Shown here in pieces: positions 50,001 to 58,851 of a stretch of 64,000 nt of DNA. A program made the position numbers and the translations under genes. Source of the stretch: Rhizobium sullae (GTDB lineage: Bacteria; Pseudomonadota; Alphaproteobacteria; Rhizobiales; Rhizobiaceae); contig NZ_FWER01000027.1 in the NCBI RefSeq assembly GCF_900169785.1, positions 1-64,000 of the forward strand. The letters are read 5' to 3'. Position 1 is the first letter of the stretch. Every line of letters begins with the position of its first letter. The notes under the pieces were generated by a model. That model was not told where the DNA came from and ran no database searches. It saw only the letters and a list, made by a program, of their open reading frames with translations.

Positions 50001-50897
50001 TTACGTGCGAGTAAGAAAAAGGTCCTCTTCCTCATCCCTTTGCCGACCTCCGAGTGCTGCGGCAGCAGAGGAGATAAAAGCACCAACAATGAGAGACAGG
50101 GCACCGAGCATCGCCGTTGTTGCCGCTGCCTTACGTGCCTCGTCTGCTGTTTTTTGCGCAGCGACCTTCGCGTCTTCCACACGCTTTAAGATTGCGTCGA
50201 CTCGGGCCTTGGCGTCGGCCTCCGGCAGGGCGGTGCGCGATGCCACAATCGTTGCGAGGTAGTTTTTGTCCTCGTCTGGGATCCCGCCTTGAGCAGCACC
50301 TTGAAGAAGAATTCTCGACACCTCCGCTGCGGCCGCCCCGTCGTCGGTCGTGGCCTGCGCGCCGCTTCGATCGGGTCGAAGCAAGGCATCGGTGAAATAG
50401 GACGTCGAGAGATCGGTCGTGCGCGATTCTGCTGCTGCAAGAGTGCCGGCAAGGCTTGCGGTTGTCACGGCCTGGCTGACACCCTGAGCTCCGGCGCCCG
50501 CCAGCGCGGTCAAAGACGACGCTAGGAAACCGGCGACAAAAACCGTGGCGACTGCCCAGCTAATCAGACCGTGAGCGGTGTCGCGGAAGAAGACCTCGTC
50601 GCTGTGGACAGCGGTCCATTTCGTGCGGAGCCGGCCCGTGAGGTAGCCGCCCAGCGCCGCTGACAGCCACTGCACGACCACAAGCCAAATTGCAGCGGTG
50701 ACGCCAATTGACCCTGCCGAAGCGCTCTGTCCCGTCCACGGGGAAACAGCCGTCAGCCCGACGCCCGAGCCAAGAAGCAGAAGGATCAGTGTAACGCCGG
50801 TGGCGGCAAAAGCGCCGCCGAAGATCGGTCCCCACGACATCGCGGATTTGGACGATTCAACCGGAGTGGCCACGACGCCCGTGTCTGTCATGGACAT
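50001..50897 (-). CDS. Predicted membrane protein of unknown function
   Basis: A 298-aa inner-membrane protein. The first region MSWGPIFGGAFAATGVTLIL is shared by a family of alphaproteobacterial membrane proteins. About four helices are apparent: residues 25-50, 65-90, 110-135 and 260-285. A helical, Ala-rich soluble segment (about 150-255, DAKARVDAILKRVEDAKVAA) lies between helices 3 and 4. GGAGG eight bases before the ATG overlaps the stop of the small gene at 50910-50987. No function is known. Confidence 0.82.
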   Translation of the reverse strand: MSMTDTGVVATPVESSKSAMSWGPIFGGAFAATGVTLILLLLGSGVGLTAVSPWTGQSASAGSIGVTAAIWLVVVQWLSAALGGYLTGRLRTKWTAVHSDEVFFRDTAHGLISWAVATVFVAGFLASSLTALAGAGAQGVSQAVTTASLAGTLAAAESRTTDLSTSYFTDALLRPDRSGAQATTDDGAAAAEVSRILLQGAAQGGIPDEDKNYLATIVASRTALPEADAKARVDAILKRVEDAKVAAQKTADEARKAAATTAMLGALSLIVGAFISSAAAALGGRQRDEEEDLFLTRT

Positions 50898-50909
50898 GGC
50901 AGACGCCTC

Positions 50910-50987
50910 CTATCGCATGAAAAGAACAAGGAGAATGACGATCGGCAGTGGAATGCCGAGAAGCCAGAGAAGAATGCCGCGACCCAT
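50910..50987 (-). CDS. 25-residue single-helix membrane protein
   Basis: The frame MGRGILLWLLGIPLPIVILL, ending VLFMR then TAG, is almost entirely hydrophobic with short charged ends. GGAG lies nine bases before the ATG at 50987. Its stop codon forms part of the ribosome site of the membrane protein gene at 50897, so the two are translationally linked. Very small membrane proteins with this WLLGIPxPI pattern recur in proteobacteria. Function unknown. Confidence 0.68.
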   Translation of the reverse strand: MGRGILLWLLGIPLPIVILLVLFMR

Positions 50988-51365
50988 GGCGTTGTCTCCG
51001 ATCTTGGGCGTTGAAAAATATTCGAGAGACTTAACGCCGGTTGACGTTCGATGTTCCGGTCGCATTTGGGGTCTATCATTCGCGAATGATACTGCCGAGA
51101 AAGATCAGCCACTCGAAGTCACAATCCTCCGCAGCCTCCGCCCTTTAGGAGTCATTTTCTCTTCCGGCGGCTCGGGGAGTGGCGTTTCCGATAGCGGCGG
51201 GTGATGAACTTGTCGCCATCTTAATTCTAATGGTGTGCATGCGCTTCGCGCGCACGCCGCCTTCATTCGCGGCGCGGAATCCAGCCCATCCGGCAGTCGC
51301 CCGGTGGCCCGGCCGCCGATCGCGTCCAAAGCCGGCCGGGCCAATTCGGATAACCACCGTTCTGG
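50988..51365. other. Gene-free region with an 18-base palindrome
   Basis: About 380 bases. Overlapping short frames have no family similarity. TATCATTCGCGAATGATA (51074-51091) is a perfect palindrome lying about 90 bases upstream of the small membrane protein at 50987. The remainder is G+C rich with no clear signal. Confidence 0.45.
51074..51091. promoter_or_regulatory. Perfect 18-base palindrome
   Basis: TATCATTCG-CGAATGATA, perfectly self-complementary, located upstream of the minus-strand membrane protein pair (50910-50897). The size and symmetry suit a dimeric repressor operator. No adjacent regulator gene is present. Confidence 0.5.
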
Positions 51366-52223
51366 CTATCGCGGCGTGACGTCGAAGCCGAACCACTTCT
51401 GAGACAGTCTGGTGACCGTGCCGTCGGCTTTTGCCGCGGCGATGGCATCGTTGAACAGCGCCTTCAGTTCCGGATCGGTCTTGCGCAGGCCCACCGAGCT
51501 GCCGCGTCCGAGAAGTCCGCCCTGGAAGCGCGGGCCGGTCACGACCATGTCCTCGTTTCCGGGCTTTGCCGCCGCAGTCGAAAGGTAGGCCATGGACGCG
51601 ATGATGAGATCGACGCGCCCGGCCTTCAGGTCGAGATCGTGCTGTTCGGTAGTCTTATATTCCCTGATCTCGACGACGTCCCTGAGGTATTTGTCAAGAA
51701 AGGCCGCGCCAATGGAGGAACCCTGGACACCGATCGTCTTGCCCTGAAGGAGAGGCGTCAGCTGTTTTACAGCATCGGCTGCACCGGCTTCGTTGGTGGC
51801 GAGCGAAAATACCTCTCCCTTCAGCGGAAGCGTGGCGAGCGGGCTCGACTTGAGGGTCGCGAATGTCTGGCCCGTCGTGCCGTAAGAGTCGCTGAAATCG
51901 ATCACTTCCTCGCGTTTTGCCGTTGCCGACATGCCGGAGATGATGGCATCGAACTTGCCGGCATTGAGCGCCGGGATCATGCCGTCGAAGGATTGAATGA
52001 CAGTCGTGCATTCCACCTTCATGTGGGCGCACAGATATTTGCTGAGCTCGATTTCATAGCCGTCCAGAGTGCCGTCGGCATTGGTGAAGTTCCACGGGCG
52101 GAACTCGCCTTCGGTGGCGATCGTCATATGCGTCCATGTCTTGCCTTCTGCATGGGCGGCCGGCGAGGCGAACATGAGCGGCAGGACGCAAAGCGCCTTC
52201 AGAATTCCAGTCAGATATTTCAT
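51366..52223 (-). CDS. Amino-acid-type ABC binding protein, second copy
   Basis: A 285-aa periplasmic protein of the lysine/arginine/ornithine-binding (SBP_bac_3) family. A Sec signal peptide (MKYLTGILKALCVLPLMFAS, ending AHA) precedes MTIATEGEFRPWNF. Other family segments are LDGYEIELSKYLC, PALNAGKFDAIISGMSATAK and GRVDLIIASMAYL. It is clearly paralogous to the protein at 54657. AGGGGAACTGCA precedes the ATG. It is the last gene of the operon, so the transporter has two binding proteins. The ligand is probably a modified amino acid. Confidence 0.9.
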   Translation of the reverse strand: MKYLTGILKALCVLPLMFASPAAHAEGKTWTHMTIATEGEFRPWNFTNADGTLDGYEIELSKYLCAHMKVECTTVIQSFDGMIPALNAGKFDAIISGMSATAKREEVIDFSDSYGTTGQTFATLKSSPLATLPLKGEVFSLATNEAGAADAVKQLTPLLQGKTIGVQGSSIGAAFLDKYLRDVVEIREYKTTEQHDLDLKAGRVDLIIASMAYLSTAAAKPGNEDMVVTGPRFQGGLLGRGSSVGLRKTDPELKALFNDAIAAAKADGTVTRLSQKWFGFDVTPR

Positions 52224-52263
52224 TGCAGTTCCCCTTTTTCGTTGTTTGGGTTTCGGACCGCTG

Positions 52264-53046
52264 TCATTTGCTGATGAACTGGCGGAAACGTTCGGATTTC
52301 GAGTTGGCAAACACCTCCTGCGGATGGCCGTCTTCTTCGACGACGCCCTTGTGCAGGAAGACGACCCGACTGGAGACATCTCGGGCAAAGCCCATCTCGT
52401 GGGTGACGACGAGCATGGTTCGTCCTTCCTCGGCCAGCGCCCGCATCACGCGCAGCACCTCGCCGACCAACTCCGGATCAAGCGCCGAAGTCGGCTCGTC
52501 GAAGAGCATGACCTTCGGCTGCATGGCGAGCGCGCGGGCGATCGCGGCGCGCTGCTGCTGGCCGCCGGAGAGATGGACGGGATAGTGGTTGCGCTTGTCT
52601 GATATGCCGACCTTGGCAAGCAACATCTCCGCCTCCGCGATGCATTCGGCGCGGGACCGGCGCTGCACGTGAACCGGAGCCTCGATGATGTTTTCGAGCA
52701 CCGTCTTGTGGGACCAGAGATTGAAGCTCTGGAAGACCATGCCCAGGCGCGAGCGGATCCGGTCGACCTGCTTCCGATCCTCGGGATGGGCATGGCCCCT
52801 GGCATTGGTCCGCATGCGGATCGTTTCTCCGGCAACGGTGATTTCGCCGGAGCCCGGCGTTTCCAGAAGGTTGATGCAGCGCAGAAGCGTCGACTTGCCC
52901 GAGCCGGAAGAGCCGAGAATGGAGACGACTTCGCCTTCGCGAGCATCGAGCGAGATGCCCTTCAGCACTTCGACCGGCCCAAAGCTCTTGTGCAGGTTCC
53001 TGACGCTCAATGCCAGCGGCGCGGTTTTGGACACGGTGACGATCAT
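52264..53046 (-). CDS. Amino-acid-type ABC transporter ATP-binding protein
   Basis: A 260-aa HisP/OccP-class ATPase. Walker [10 protein letters not shown], the inserted [16 protein letters not shown] before [16 protein letters not shown], signature [15 protein letters not shown], Walker [13 protein letters not shown] and switch VVTHEMGFA are intact. The insertion and FNLWSH are typical of opine/polar amino acid ATPases (OccP, NocP). Its start overlaps the permease stop. Confidence 0.93.
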   Translation of the reverse strand: MIVTVSKTAPLALSVRNLHKSFGPVEVLKGISLDAREGEVVSILGSSGSGKSTLLRCINLLETPGSGEITVAGETIRMRTNARGHAHPEDRKQVDRIRSRLGMVFQSFNLWSHKTVLENIIEAPVHVQRRSRAECIAEAEMLLAKVGISDKRNHYPVHLSGGQQQRAAIARALAMQPKVMLFDEPTSALDPELVGEVLRVMRALAEEGRTMLVVTHEMGFARDVSSRVVFLHKGVVEEDGHPQEVFANSKSERFRQFISK

Positions 53047-53783
53047 GAGGCATCTCCTTCGATAGCCGTCGCTGCGGAGGCGGCCGGGACAGATGGCGGA
53101 GGCGCGCGCAGATGCGGGCTCAGCCGGTATTCCAAGAGCTGGATGAGGCGCGTCAGCAGGAAATTGATGGCGAGATAGATGGTGCCCGCGACGATGAAGA
53201 CTTCGATTGCCCGGTAGGTCTCCGAGATGATCTTCGCGGCGACACCGGTGACTTCCATCAAAGTGATGATCGAGGCGAGCGACGTCGCCTTGACCATGGA
53301 GATCATCTCGTTGCCGTAGGCGGGTAACGCCTGGCGGATTGCAAGCGGCATGACGATGCGCCGAAAGAGCATCAGCTGCGGCATGCCGCAGGCTTTGGCC
53401 GCTTCGACCTGCCCGTGCGGCACGGAGAGCAGTCCGCCGCGGATGATTTCGCTGGCATAGGCGGCCGTGTTCAAGGTCAACGCCAGGACGGCGCACCAAT
53501 ACGGCTCGCGCAGCAGTGGCCAGAGCAGACTGTGGCGGACGGCCGGAAACTGGCCGAGGCCGTAATAGATCAGGAAGATCTGCACCAGGAGAGGCGTACC
53601 GCGGAAGACGAAGACGTAGAAACGAGCAAACCAGTCGAGGACGAGAATGCCGGAAAGGCGGGCGAGGGCCAGCCCGAGCGCCAGGATCGCGCCGAGCGCG
53701 ATCGATGTGGCGGCAAGCTGCAGCGTCAGCGGGATTGCGGAGACGAGGCTGAGGAAAGTCTCGGTGGTGAAAGCCCAATCCAT
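53043..53783 (-). CDS. Amino-acid-type ABC transporter permease (HisM-like)
   Basis: A 246-aa permease with five helices, starting [41 protein letters not shown] and the EAA motif [20 protein letters not shown] are characteristic of polar amino acid permeases. ATG 53783 overlaps the stop of the partner permease and the stop overlaps the ATPase start. A short hydrophilic C-terminal tail is rich in Pro and Ala. Confidence 0.92.
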   Translation of the reverse strand: MDWAFTTETFLSLVSAIPLTLQLAATSIALGAILALGLALARLSGILVLDWFARFYVFVFRGTPLLVQIFLIYYGLGQFPAVRHSLLWPLLREPYWCAVLALTLNTAAYASEIIRGGLLSVPHGQVEAAKACGMPQLMLFRRIVMPLAIRQALPAYGNEMISMVKATSLASIITLMEVTGVAAKIISETYRAIEVFIVAGTIYLAINFLLTRLIQLLEYRLSPHLRAPPPSVPAASAATAIEGDAS

Positions 53784-54502
53784 CAGCCCCTCCTGACGCC
53801 GCGGGAGAAATGCCGCTCGGCCTGGCGCATGAAGACGCCGGAGATCGTCGAAATCAGCAGGTAGATCGCCGCGGCGATCAGGTAGAAATCGAAGGGAAGG
53901 CCGGTCGATCCGGCACCCACCTGCGCCTGACGCAGCAGTTCGGCGACGCCCGTGATCGAGACCAACGCCGATTCCTTCAGAACGACCTGCCAGACATTGC
54001 CGAGGCCGGGCAGGGCGTGCCGCAGGGTGAGTGGCGCGACAATCCGCCTGAAGCGCATGAGGCGCGGCATTCCGCAGGCAATCGCCGCTTCGATCTCGCC
54101 GGGATGCACGGCTTTGAAGGCGCCACGAAAGACTTCGGTGTGCTGCGCGCCGGAGGTGATCCCGACGGCCAGCGCGCCGGCGAGAAAGCCCGGAAAGCCG
54201 ATGAAACCTTCCGCGCCGAACAGCCTGCCGACCGTCGTCACCATGGCGCTGCCGCCAAAATAGAGGAGATAGATGACGAGAAGATCGGGAATGCCGCGCA
54301 ATATCGTCGTATAAGCATCCGCCGCCGTTCTGACGGCAGTGCCGCCGGAGATCTTTGCCCAAGCGCCGAAGGTGCCGATCACTGCCCCGATCGCGTAGCC
54401 TGCCAGCGCGATCAGGATCGTCATCCATGCACCGGCAAGGAGCGCGTGGCCCCATCCGCCGGGACCAAAGCTGACGAGCTCCAGGATTCCGGGTTGGTTC
54501 AT
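53783..54502 (-). CDS. Amino-acid-type ABC transporter permease (HisQ-like)
   Basis: A 239-aa permease with about five helices ([21 protein letters not shown] first). It has [21 protein letters not shown] and the EAA motif [20 protein letters not shown]. It pairs with the permease at 53043. The gap to the binding-protein gene at 54657 is 154 bases. Confidence 0.92.
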   Translation of the reverse strand: MNQPGILELVSFGPGGWGHALLAGAWMTILIALAGYAIGAVIGTFGAWAKISGGTAVRTAADAYTTILRGIPDLLVIYLLYFGGSAMVTTVGRLFGAEGFIGFPGFLAGALAVGITSGAQHTEVFRGAFKAVHPGEIEAAIACGMPRLMRFRRIVAPLTLRHALPGLGNVWQVVLKESALVSITGVAELLRQAQVGAGSTGLPFDFYLIAAAIYLLISTISGVFMRQAERHFSRGVRRG

Positions 54503-54656
54503 GGCCGGGCCGCGCTCTGCTGGGTGTCTAGAAAATCGAATGGCATATCCGTCATCCTGTCTTCAGGAAGGTGCCTGCCGGTGAAGCGTTCCGACCAGCC
54601 AGCTCATTCGGAGCGGGCGTTGCGGTCGGGTGCAGCATCCGGGAAGGCAGGCGCGA

Positions 54657-55514
54657 TCAGTTCGTTTCGAAGTTCGGCGTGAGGTCGAGCTTGCTCCACT
54701 TCTCGGAGAGCGACTTGATCACGCCGTCCTTGGCAGCGGCCTTGATCGCATCGTCGAACTTTGCCTTCAGATCCGTTTCGCCCTTGCGCATGCCGAGTGC
54801 CACTTCGGTCGCCAGCATGGCGCCTTTGACGAGCGGGCCGGACATCATCAGATCGTCATTGCCGGGTTTGGCGAGGACGGATGTCGCATAGACGCCGCTG
54901 TCGAATCCTGCGTCGATGCGCCCGGCCTTCAGATCCAGATCGCGTTCGCCGGAATTCTTGTAAGCACGCACGGTGACGTCACTGCCGTAATAGGCGTTGA
55001 TTAATTGTTCCTGACTGGTCGATTGCACGACGCCGACCGTCTTGCCCTTCAAGGCTTCGCCGATCTTTGCCATGACGGGATCGGCCTTGTCCTTGTCGTT
55101 GAGGTTCAGCCGCTCGCCGGCCATCGGCAACTCGGCTACGGGACCATCCTTAAGCAGCAGGAATGTGGCGACGCCGCTGGCATAGGGCACGGTGAAATCG
55201 ACAACCTGCTTGCGCTTTTCATTGATGCCGAGCGTCATGATCAGATCGAACTTACCGGCATTAAGGCTGGGGATCATCGCCGTCCACTCGCCGGCGGTCA
55301 GTTCGCACTCGACCTTGGCGCGGGTGCAGAGATCGTTGATGAGATCGACGTCGAAGCCCGCGAGCTTGCCGCTGGAATCGATCATGTTCCAGGGCGGGAA
55401 AGCGCCCTCGATGCCGACCTTCACATGTGTCCAGTCCTTCGCATCGGCGCTCGCAGGGCCGAGGGAGAGAATTGCGGCCGCAACGGCGGCAAGGAATTTC
55501 GTTTTCACGGTCAT
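54657..55514 (-). CDS. Amino-acid-type ABC binding protein, first copy
   Basis: A 285-aa SBP_bac_3 protein. Its Sec signal is MTVKTKFLAAVAAAILSLGP, with probable cleavage at ADA, followed by WTHVKVGIEGAFPPWNM. Other family segments are LAGFDVDLINDLC, PSLNAGKFDLIMTLGIN and GRIDAGFDSGVYA. It is paralogous to the protein at 51366 and lies first in the transporter block, directly after the two hydrolase genes. The differing pocket residues suggest a related but distinct ligand. Confidence 0.92.
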   Translation of the reverse strand: MTVKTKFLAAVAAAILSLGPASADAKDWTHVKVGIEGAFPPWNMIDSSGKLAGFDVDLINDLCTRAKVECELTAGEWTAMIPSLNAGKFDLIMTLGINEKRKQVVDFTVPYASGVATFLLLKDGPVAELPMAGERLNLNDKDKADPVMAKIGEALKGKTVGVVQSTSQEQLINAYYGSDVTVRAYKNSGERDLDLKAGRIDAGFDSGVYATSVLAKPGNDDLMMSGPLVKGAMLATEVALGMRKGETDLKAKFDDAIKAAAKDGVIKSLSEKWSKLDLTPNFETN

Positions 55515-55583
55515 CTTTGGTTCCCCTTGCATTGCCGCATCGTTGGCGGCGGATTGATCGGAGCGTTGGCAGCTCCTTTAAGG

Positions 55584-57263
55584 TTAAGGTTGAAGTGCTT
55601 CCCGTAATGCTTCGTTGGCTTGCCGCAGCGCGGAAGCGATGCGATTTCGTGTCTGCCGCGCGTGGACGGCATAAAAGGCGGTGTCCAGCGAGCCTGCGGG
55701 CAGCCGCGCAAGTTCATCGATCCCTTCCAGCGACGGCCAGGGTCGATGAGGCAGGGCGGGATCATGGTGAAAGCGCTCGCCGCTCGTATAGTTCAACGGC
55801 ACGAGCTGCCGCGAAGCACGCAGGAGCGAGGCGTTGATGCGATCGGCAGTTTCGCCTGCCGCGCCGTCCGACAGCCGGGCGAGGGCAATTGCCTGCCGCG
55901 CGAGTTCAGAAGCACCATCCTTCAATGCCGATATATCCAGCCGGCCGTCGAGCGCCCTCTCGAGATGATCAAGTTCCGCCTGCAATGACGTGGCGTAAGC
56001 GGCGTAGTCATAGGGCAGGACCGTCGAAGTCAGCAGCCGCCATAGGACTTCGAGAACGATCCGCGTGTCCCGTTCGAGATTTTCCGGGTCGATGTGATCC
56101 ATCGTGTCGTGGGGCGTATGCCACCACCACCCTAGCGCCGTCAGCATCTCGACCGGACCGGGAGGCTGGTGGCTCAGACTGCCGAACATGGAGGGAATGC
56201 CGACACCCCAGAAGGACTGATCGGCAGCGCGCCCATGACGCCTGCCGGCGTGCTTCTGTCCTGAGACCGCAGCGACAGCATCCGCGGCGACGGCCTTCAA
56301 TTCATCGATGACAGCGGAGTTGGTGAGCACTGTCGCGCCCTCGCCACCGGTGGAATCGACGTTGACATGCGCGACGCAACGGCGTTCGAGTTCGTCGAAA
56401 TACTCGTCGGCATACCAGGCCGATCCGGAATAGCGCCCGTGCGAATGGCCGGACCAGAAGCAGAGGCGAAGCCCCCTTCGCCATTCGCTTCGCGTTTCGG
56501 CGAGAACGTGTGCGGCTTCCAGCATCGTCGCGTTGGCTCCGCCATTGTCCATGACGCCGAAATGCCAGGTGTCGTGATGGCCGGAAAATAACACGAACGG
56601 CGCGTCGTCAGGACCGTTCTCCGCCGAGAGTTCCGCGACCAGCAGAGGCGTCTTGCGCCAGCCGGTATCTACTTCGGCCTCGAGGCGGGCGTGAACCCGC
56701 TCGCCGCCCGCCAGCCGGCGGCGCAAACGCTCGCCGTCCTCCTGACGAATGGAGCAGATCACAGTCGAGGGCAGTTTTGCGCGGGTATGCTGCGACGGGC
56801 TTCCCCAGACGGGCGAAACGCACATTTCATAGAGATGTTCGTTCGGGCTGACATGGATCTGGCCGATCGCGCCGGCCGCACTGGCAAGGGCTGCGACTTC
56901 CTCGGTCGCGATGCCGTCGACGAGAACGATCCTGCCGGTGACATCACGATCGGCGAAATGGGCTTCGCTGCCTTCGCCGACGTAAACGAGCTCGGCGGTG
57001 ATGCCGGCGCTCGACACCGACATCGAGTGTGTGATGCAGGCTAGCGCCATGCCGTCGATTTCCACCTTCGCCCGCCCCGGTAGGCTGATGAAGGCGTCAT
57101 GGGCAATCAGCCGGGTCCGATAGCCGGCTGCGTTCATTTCCGCCTGCAAGTATGCGAAGCTTTCGAGCTCCTCCGGCGTTCCCGACAGTTTCACGCGCCG
57201 CGAGAATTCGCGGATATGCGACACCAGGTGCGCTCGGTCGGGAAGGGGAGCGGTGCTAGGCAT
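55584..57263 (-). CDS. M28-family peptidase-like hydrolase
   Basis: A 559-aa protein. A PA-type inserted domain covers about 100-200 (GRIVLVDGIATEEV). The M28 core (about 225-420) retains the zinc motif FVLFSGHHDTWHFGVMDNGG, HVNVDSTGG and late DHIDPENLERD. Where canonical M28 enzymes have the catalytic Glu-Glu pair, this protein reads FWSGHSHGRYSGSAW, a feature of a distinct subfamily. No signal peptide is seen, so it is cytoplasmic. It overlaps the upstream AbgB-like gene by eight bases, so both probably hydrolyse an imported N-acyl or peptide-like amino acid. Confidence 0.82.
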   Translation of the reverse strand: MPSTAPLPDRAHLVSHIREFSRRVKLSGTPEELESFAYLQAEMNAAGYRTRLIAHDAFISLPGRAKVEIDGMALACITHSMSVSSAGITAELVYVGEGSEAHFADRDVTGRIVLVDGIATEEVAALASAAGAIGQIHVSPNEHLYEMCVSPVWGSPSQHTRAKLPSTVICSIRQEDGERLRRRLAGGERVHARLEAEVDTGWRKTPLLVAELSAENGPDDAPFVLFSGHHDTWHFGVMDNGGANATMLEAAHVLAETRSEWRRGLRLCFWSGHSHGRYSGSAWYADEYFDELERRCVAHVNVDSTGGEGATVLTNSAVIDELKAVAADAVAAVSGQKHAGRRHGRAADQSFWGVGIPSMFGSLSHQPPGPVEMLTALGWWWHTPHDTMDHIDPENLERDTRIVLEVLWRLLTSTVLPYDYAAYATSLQAELDHLERALDGRLDISALKDGASELARQAIALARLSDGAAGETADRINASLLRASRQLVPLNYTSGERFHHDPALPHRPWPSLEGIDELARLPAGSLDTAFYAVHARQTRNRIASALRQANEALREALQP

Positions 57264-58680
57264 GGCTCTTCTCCGGTAGAGGCGGCTCAACGTCATCGGG
57301 AATCGGATTGACGAAAGCGATCCCCTCGAGGCGTCCCTGATGGTCCGCCTTGGCCGCCTCGATGAGTGCGGGATCGCAGATGAGATCGACGGCGGTGCTC
57401 GCCATCACCTTGGCTGCATGCTCCATGCCCTTGTGGGCGGCCGGAAGCTTTCCCTGGGCCACGAGCTGCCAGGAATGGCCCGGCGTGCCGATGGCATATG
57501 TGGCGCCGCGCATCTGCACGGTCGGCACCACCCAGCTGACGGTGCCGACATCCGTGGAGCCGACGATCGTTCCGTCGCCGCTTTCCGGCGGGAAGATCCC
57601 GTCGCAGAGCGCCACACCCTTCTTCGGGTTCAGTCCGAACCGGCCATAGGATGCGGAAATATCTTCCACCGAAAAGGTTTCCTGGAATTTCCGGGCCGTC
57701 TCGTGATCGGTGGCGTCGAAGGGCGGCGGGCCGAGGCGCTGGAGATGCTTGTGCATCAGCTCTTCGAGCGGGGTATTGCCGACGAGGTTGGCGTCGCCGC
57801 TGAGCACTTCGCTGCGCACCGTGGTTTCGGTCATCAGTGCAGCGCCTTCCGCCAGCTTTTTTACACGGGCGACGAGGCTCAGCAGTTCGGGAAGGCTTCG
57901 CGCACGCACGAGGTAGCGCACGGTCGCCCGAGCCTGCACCACATTCGGCGCGGCACCGCCGGCATCGGTGATCGCATAATGGATGCGCGCGGTCGAAGGC
58001 ATGTGTTCACGTAGGTAGTTGGCGCCAACATTCATCAGCTCCACCGCGTCAAGCGCGCTGCGTCCAAGATGCGGGGTTGCCGAGGCATGCGAGGCACGGC
58101 CGGTGAAATGGAAATTAATTTCGTTGCAGGCGAGCGAGATCGGATTGTTGACACCGGCAAAGGATGCCGGATGCCAGGAGATGGCGATATCGACATCGTC
58201 GAAGACGCCGGAACGAACCATGAAGCCTTTCGACGATCCGCCTTCCTCGGCGGGGCACCCGTAGTAGCGCACCCGGCCCTTCAGGCCGTTCGCCGCCAGA
58301 AAATCCTTGACGGCTGAGGCTGCAAGCATCGACCCCGCGCCGAGCAGGTTATGGCCGCAGCCATGGCCGTTGCCGCTTTTTTCGATTGGCCTCTCCTCGG
58401 CGATGCCCGCCTCCTGGCTGAGGCCGGGAAGTGCGTCGAATTCGCCGAGGATGGCAATCACCGGCCCGCCTTCGCCGGCCTCACCCATGACCGCGGTTGG
58501 CAGTCCGGCAATGCCACGCTCAACGCGAAAGCCCTCTTCTTCCAGAAGGCGCGCATGCTCAGCCGAGGAGCGGAACTCCTCGTAATTCGTTTCCGGCATG
58601 CCCCAGACGCGATCGCTGAGCCCGACGAAGGCGTCGCGTTTCGTTTCGACAATATTCCAGATGGCGTCGGAGTTTTTCAT
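57256..58680 (-). CDS. M20-family amidohydrolase, AbgB-like
   Basis: A 474-aa protein very similar in layout to AbgB, a subunit of p-aminobenzoyl-glutamate hydrolase. It has GEFDALPGLSQEAG, the metal segment NGHGCGHNLLG, YGCPAEEGGSSK with catalytic Glu, SWHPASFAG, GRASHASATPHLGRSALDAV and HSWQLVAQGKLPAAHKGM. ATG 58680 is favoured because the operator palindrome at 58713-58728 leaves almost no leader for ATG 58704. It is the first gene of the operon and divergent from the GntR gene at 58852. No abgA-like partner is encoded here; the M28-like protein may take that role. Confidence 0.88.
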   Translation of the reverse strand: MKNSDAIWNIVETKRDAFVGLSDRVWGMPETNYEEFRSSAEHARLLEEEGFRVERGIAGLPTAVMGEAGEGGPVIAILGEFDALPGLSQEAGIAEERPIEKSGNGHGCGHNLLGAGSMLAASAVKDFLAANGLKGRVRYYGCPAEEGGSSKGFMVRSGVFDDVDIAISWHPASFAGVNNPISLACNEINFHFTGRASHASATPHLGRSALDAVELMNVGANYLREHMPSTARIHYAITDAGGAAPNVVQARATVRYLVRARSLPELLSLVARVKKLAEGAALMTETTVRSEVLSGDANLVGNTPLEELMHKHLQRLGPPPFDATDHETARKFQETFSVEDISASYGRFGLNPKKGVALCDGIFPPESGDGTIVGSTDVGTVSWVVPTVQMRGATYAIGTPGHSWQLVAQGKLPAAHKGMEHAAKVMASTAVDLICDPALIEAAKADHQGRLEGIAFVNPIPDDVEPPLPEKSHA

Positions 58681-58712
58681 AGTGCTATAAGGATCCGCGT
58701 GCATGGTCACCA

Positions 58713-58728
58713 AAATTGGCGCCAATTT
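58713..58728. promoter_or_regulatory. Perfect 16-base palindrome before the abgB-like operon
   Basis: AAATTGGC-GCCAATTT lies between the abgB-like gene and the divergent GntR gene, beside further A/T-rich inverted sequence (TTGATTTTTGAATCA, minus strand). It is the probable operator of the regulator at 58852. Confidence 0.62.
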
Positions 58729-58851
58729 ATGATTCAAAAATCAATTGCGCAATAGATAGGCTTGAATATTTTTTGATCATCTCTGTTCGCGCGGGATCGG
58801 AAACGGAAGACAGGCCCGGCTAAGCGGCCTGCTGAATGATGGGAGAGTGAA

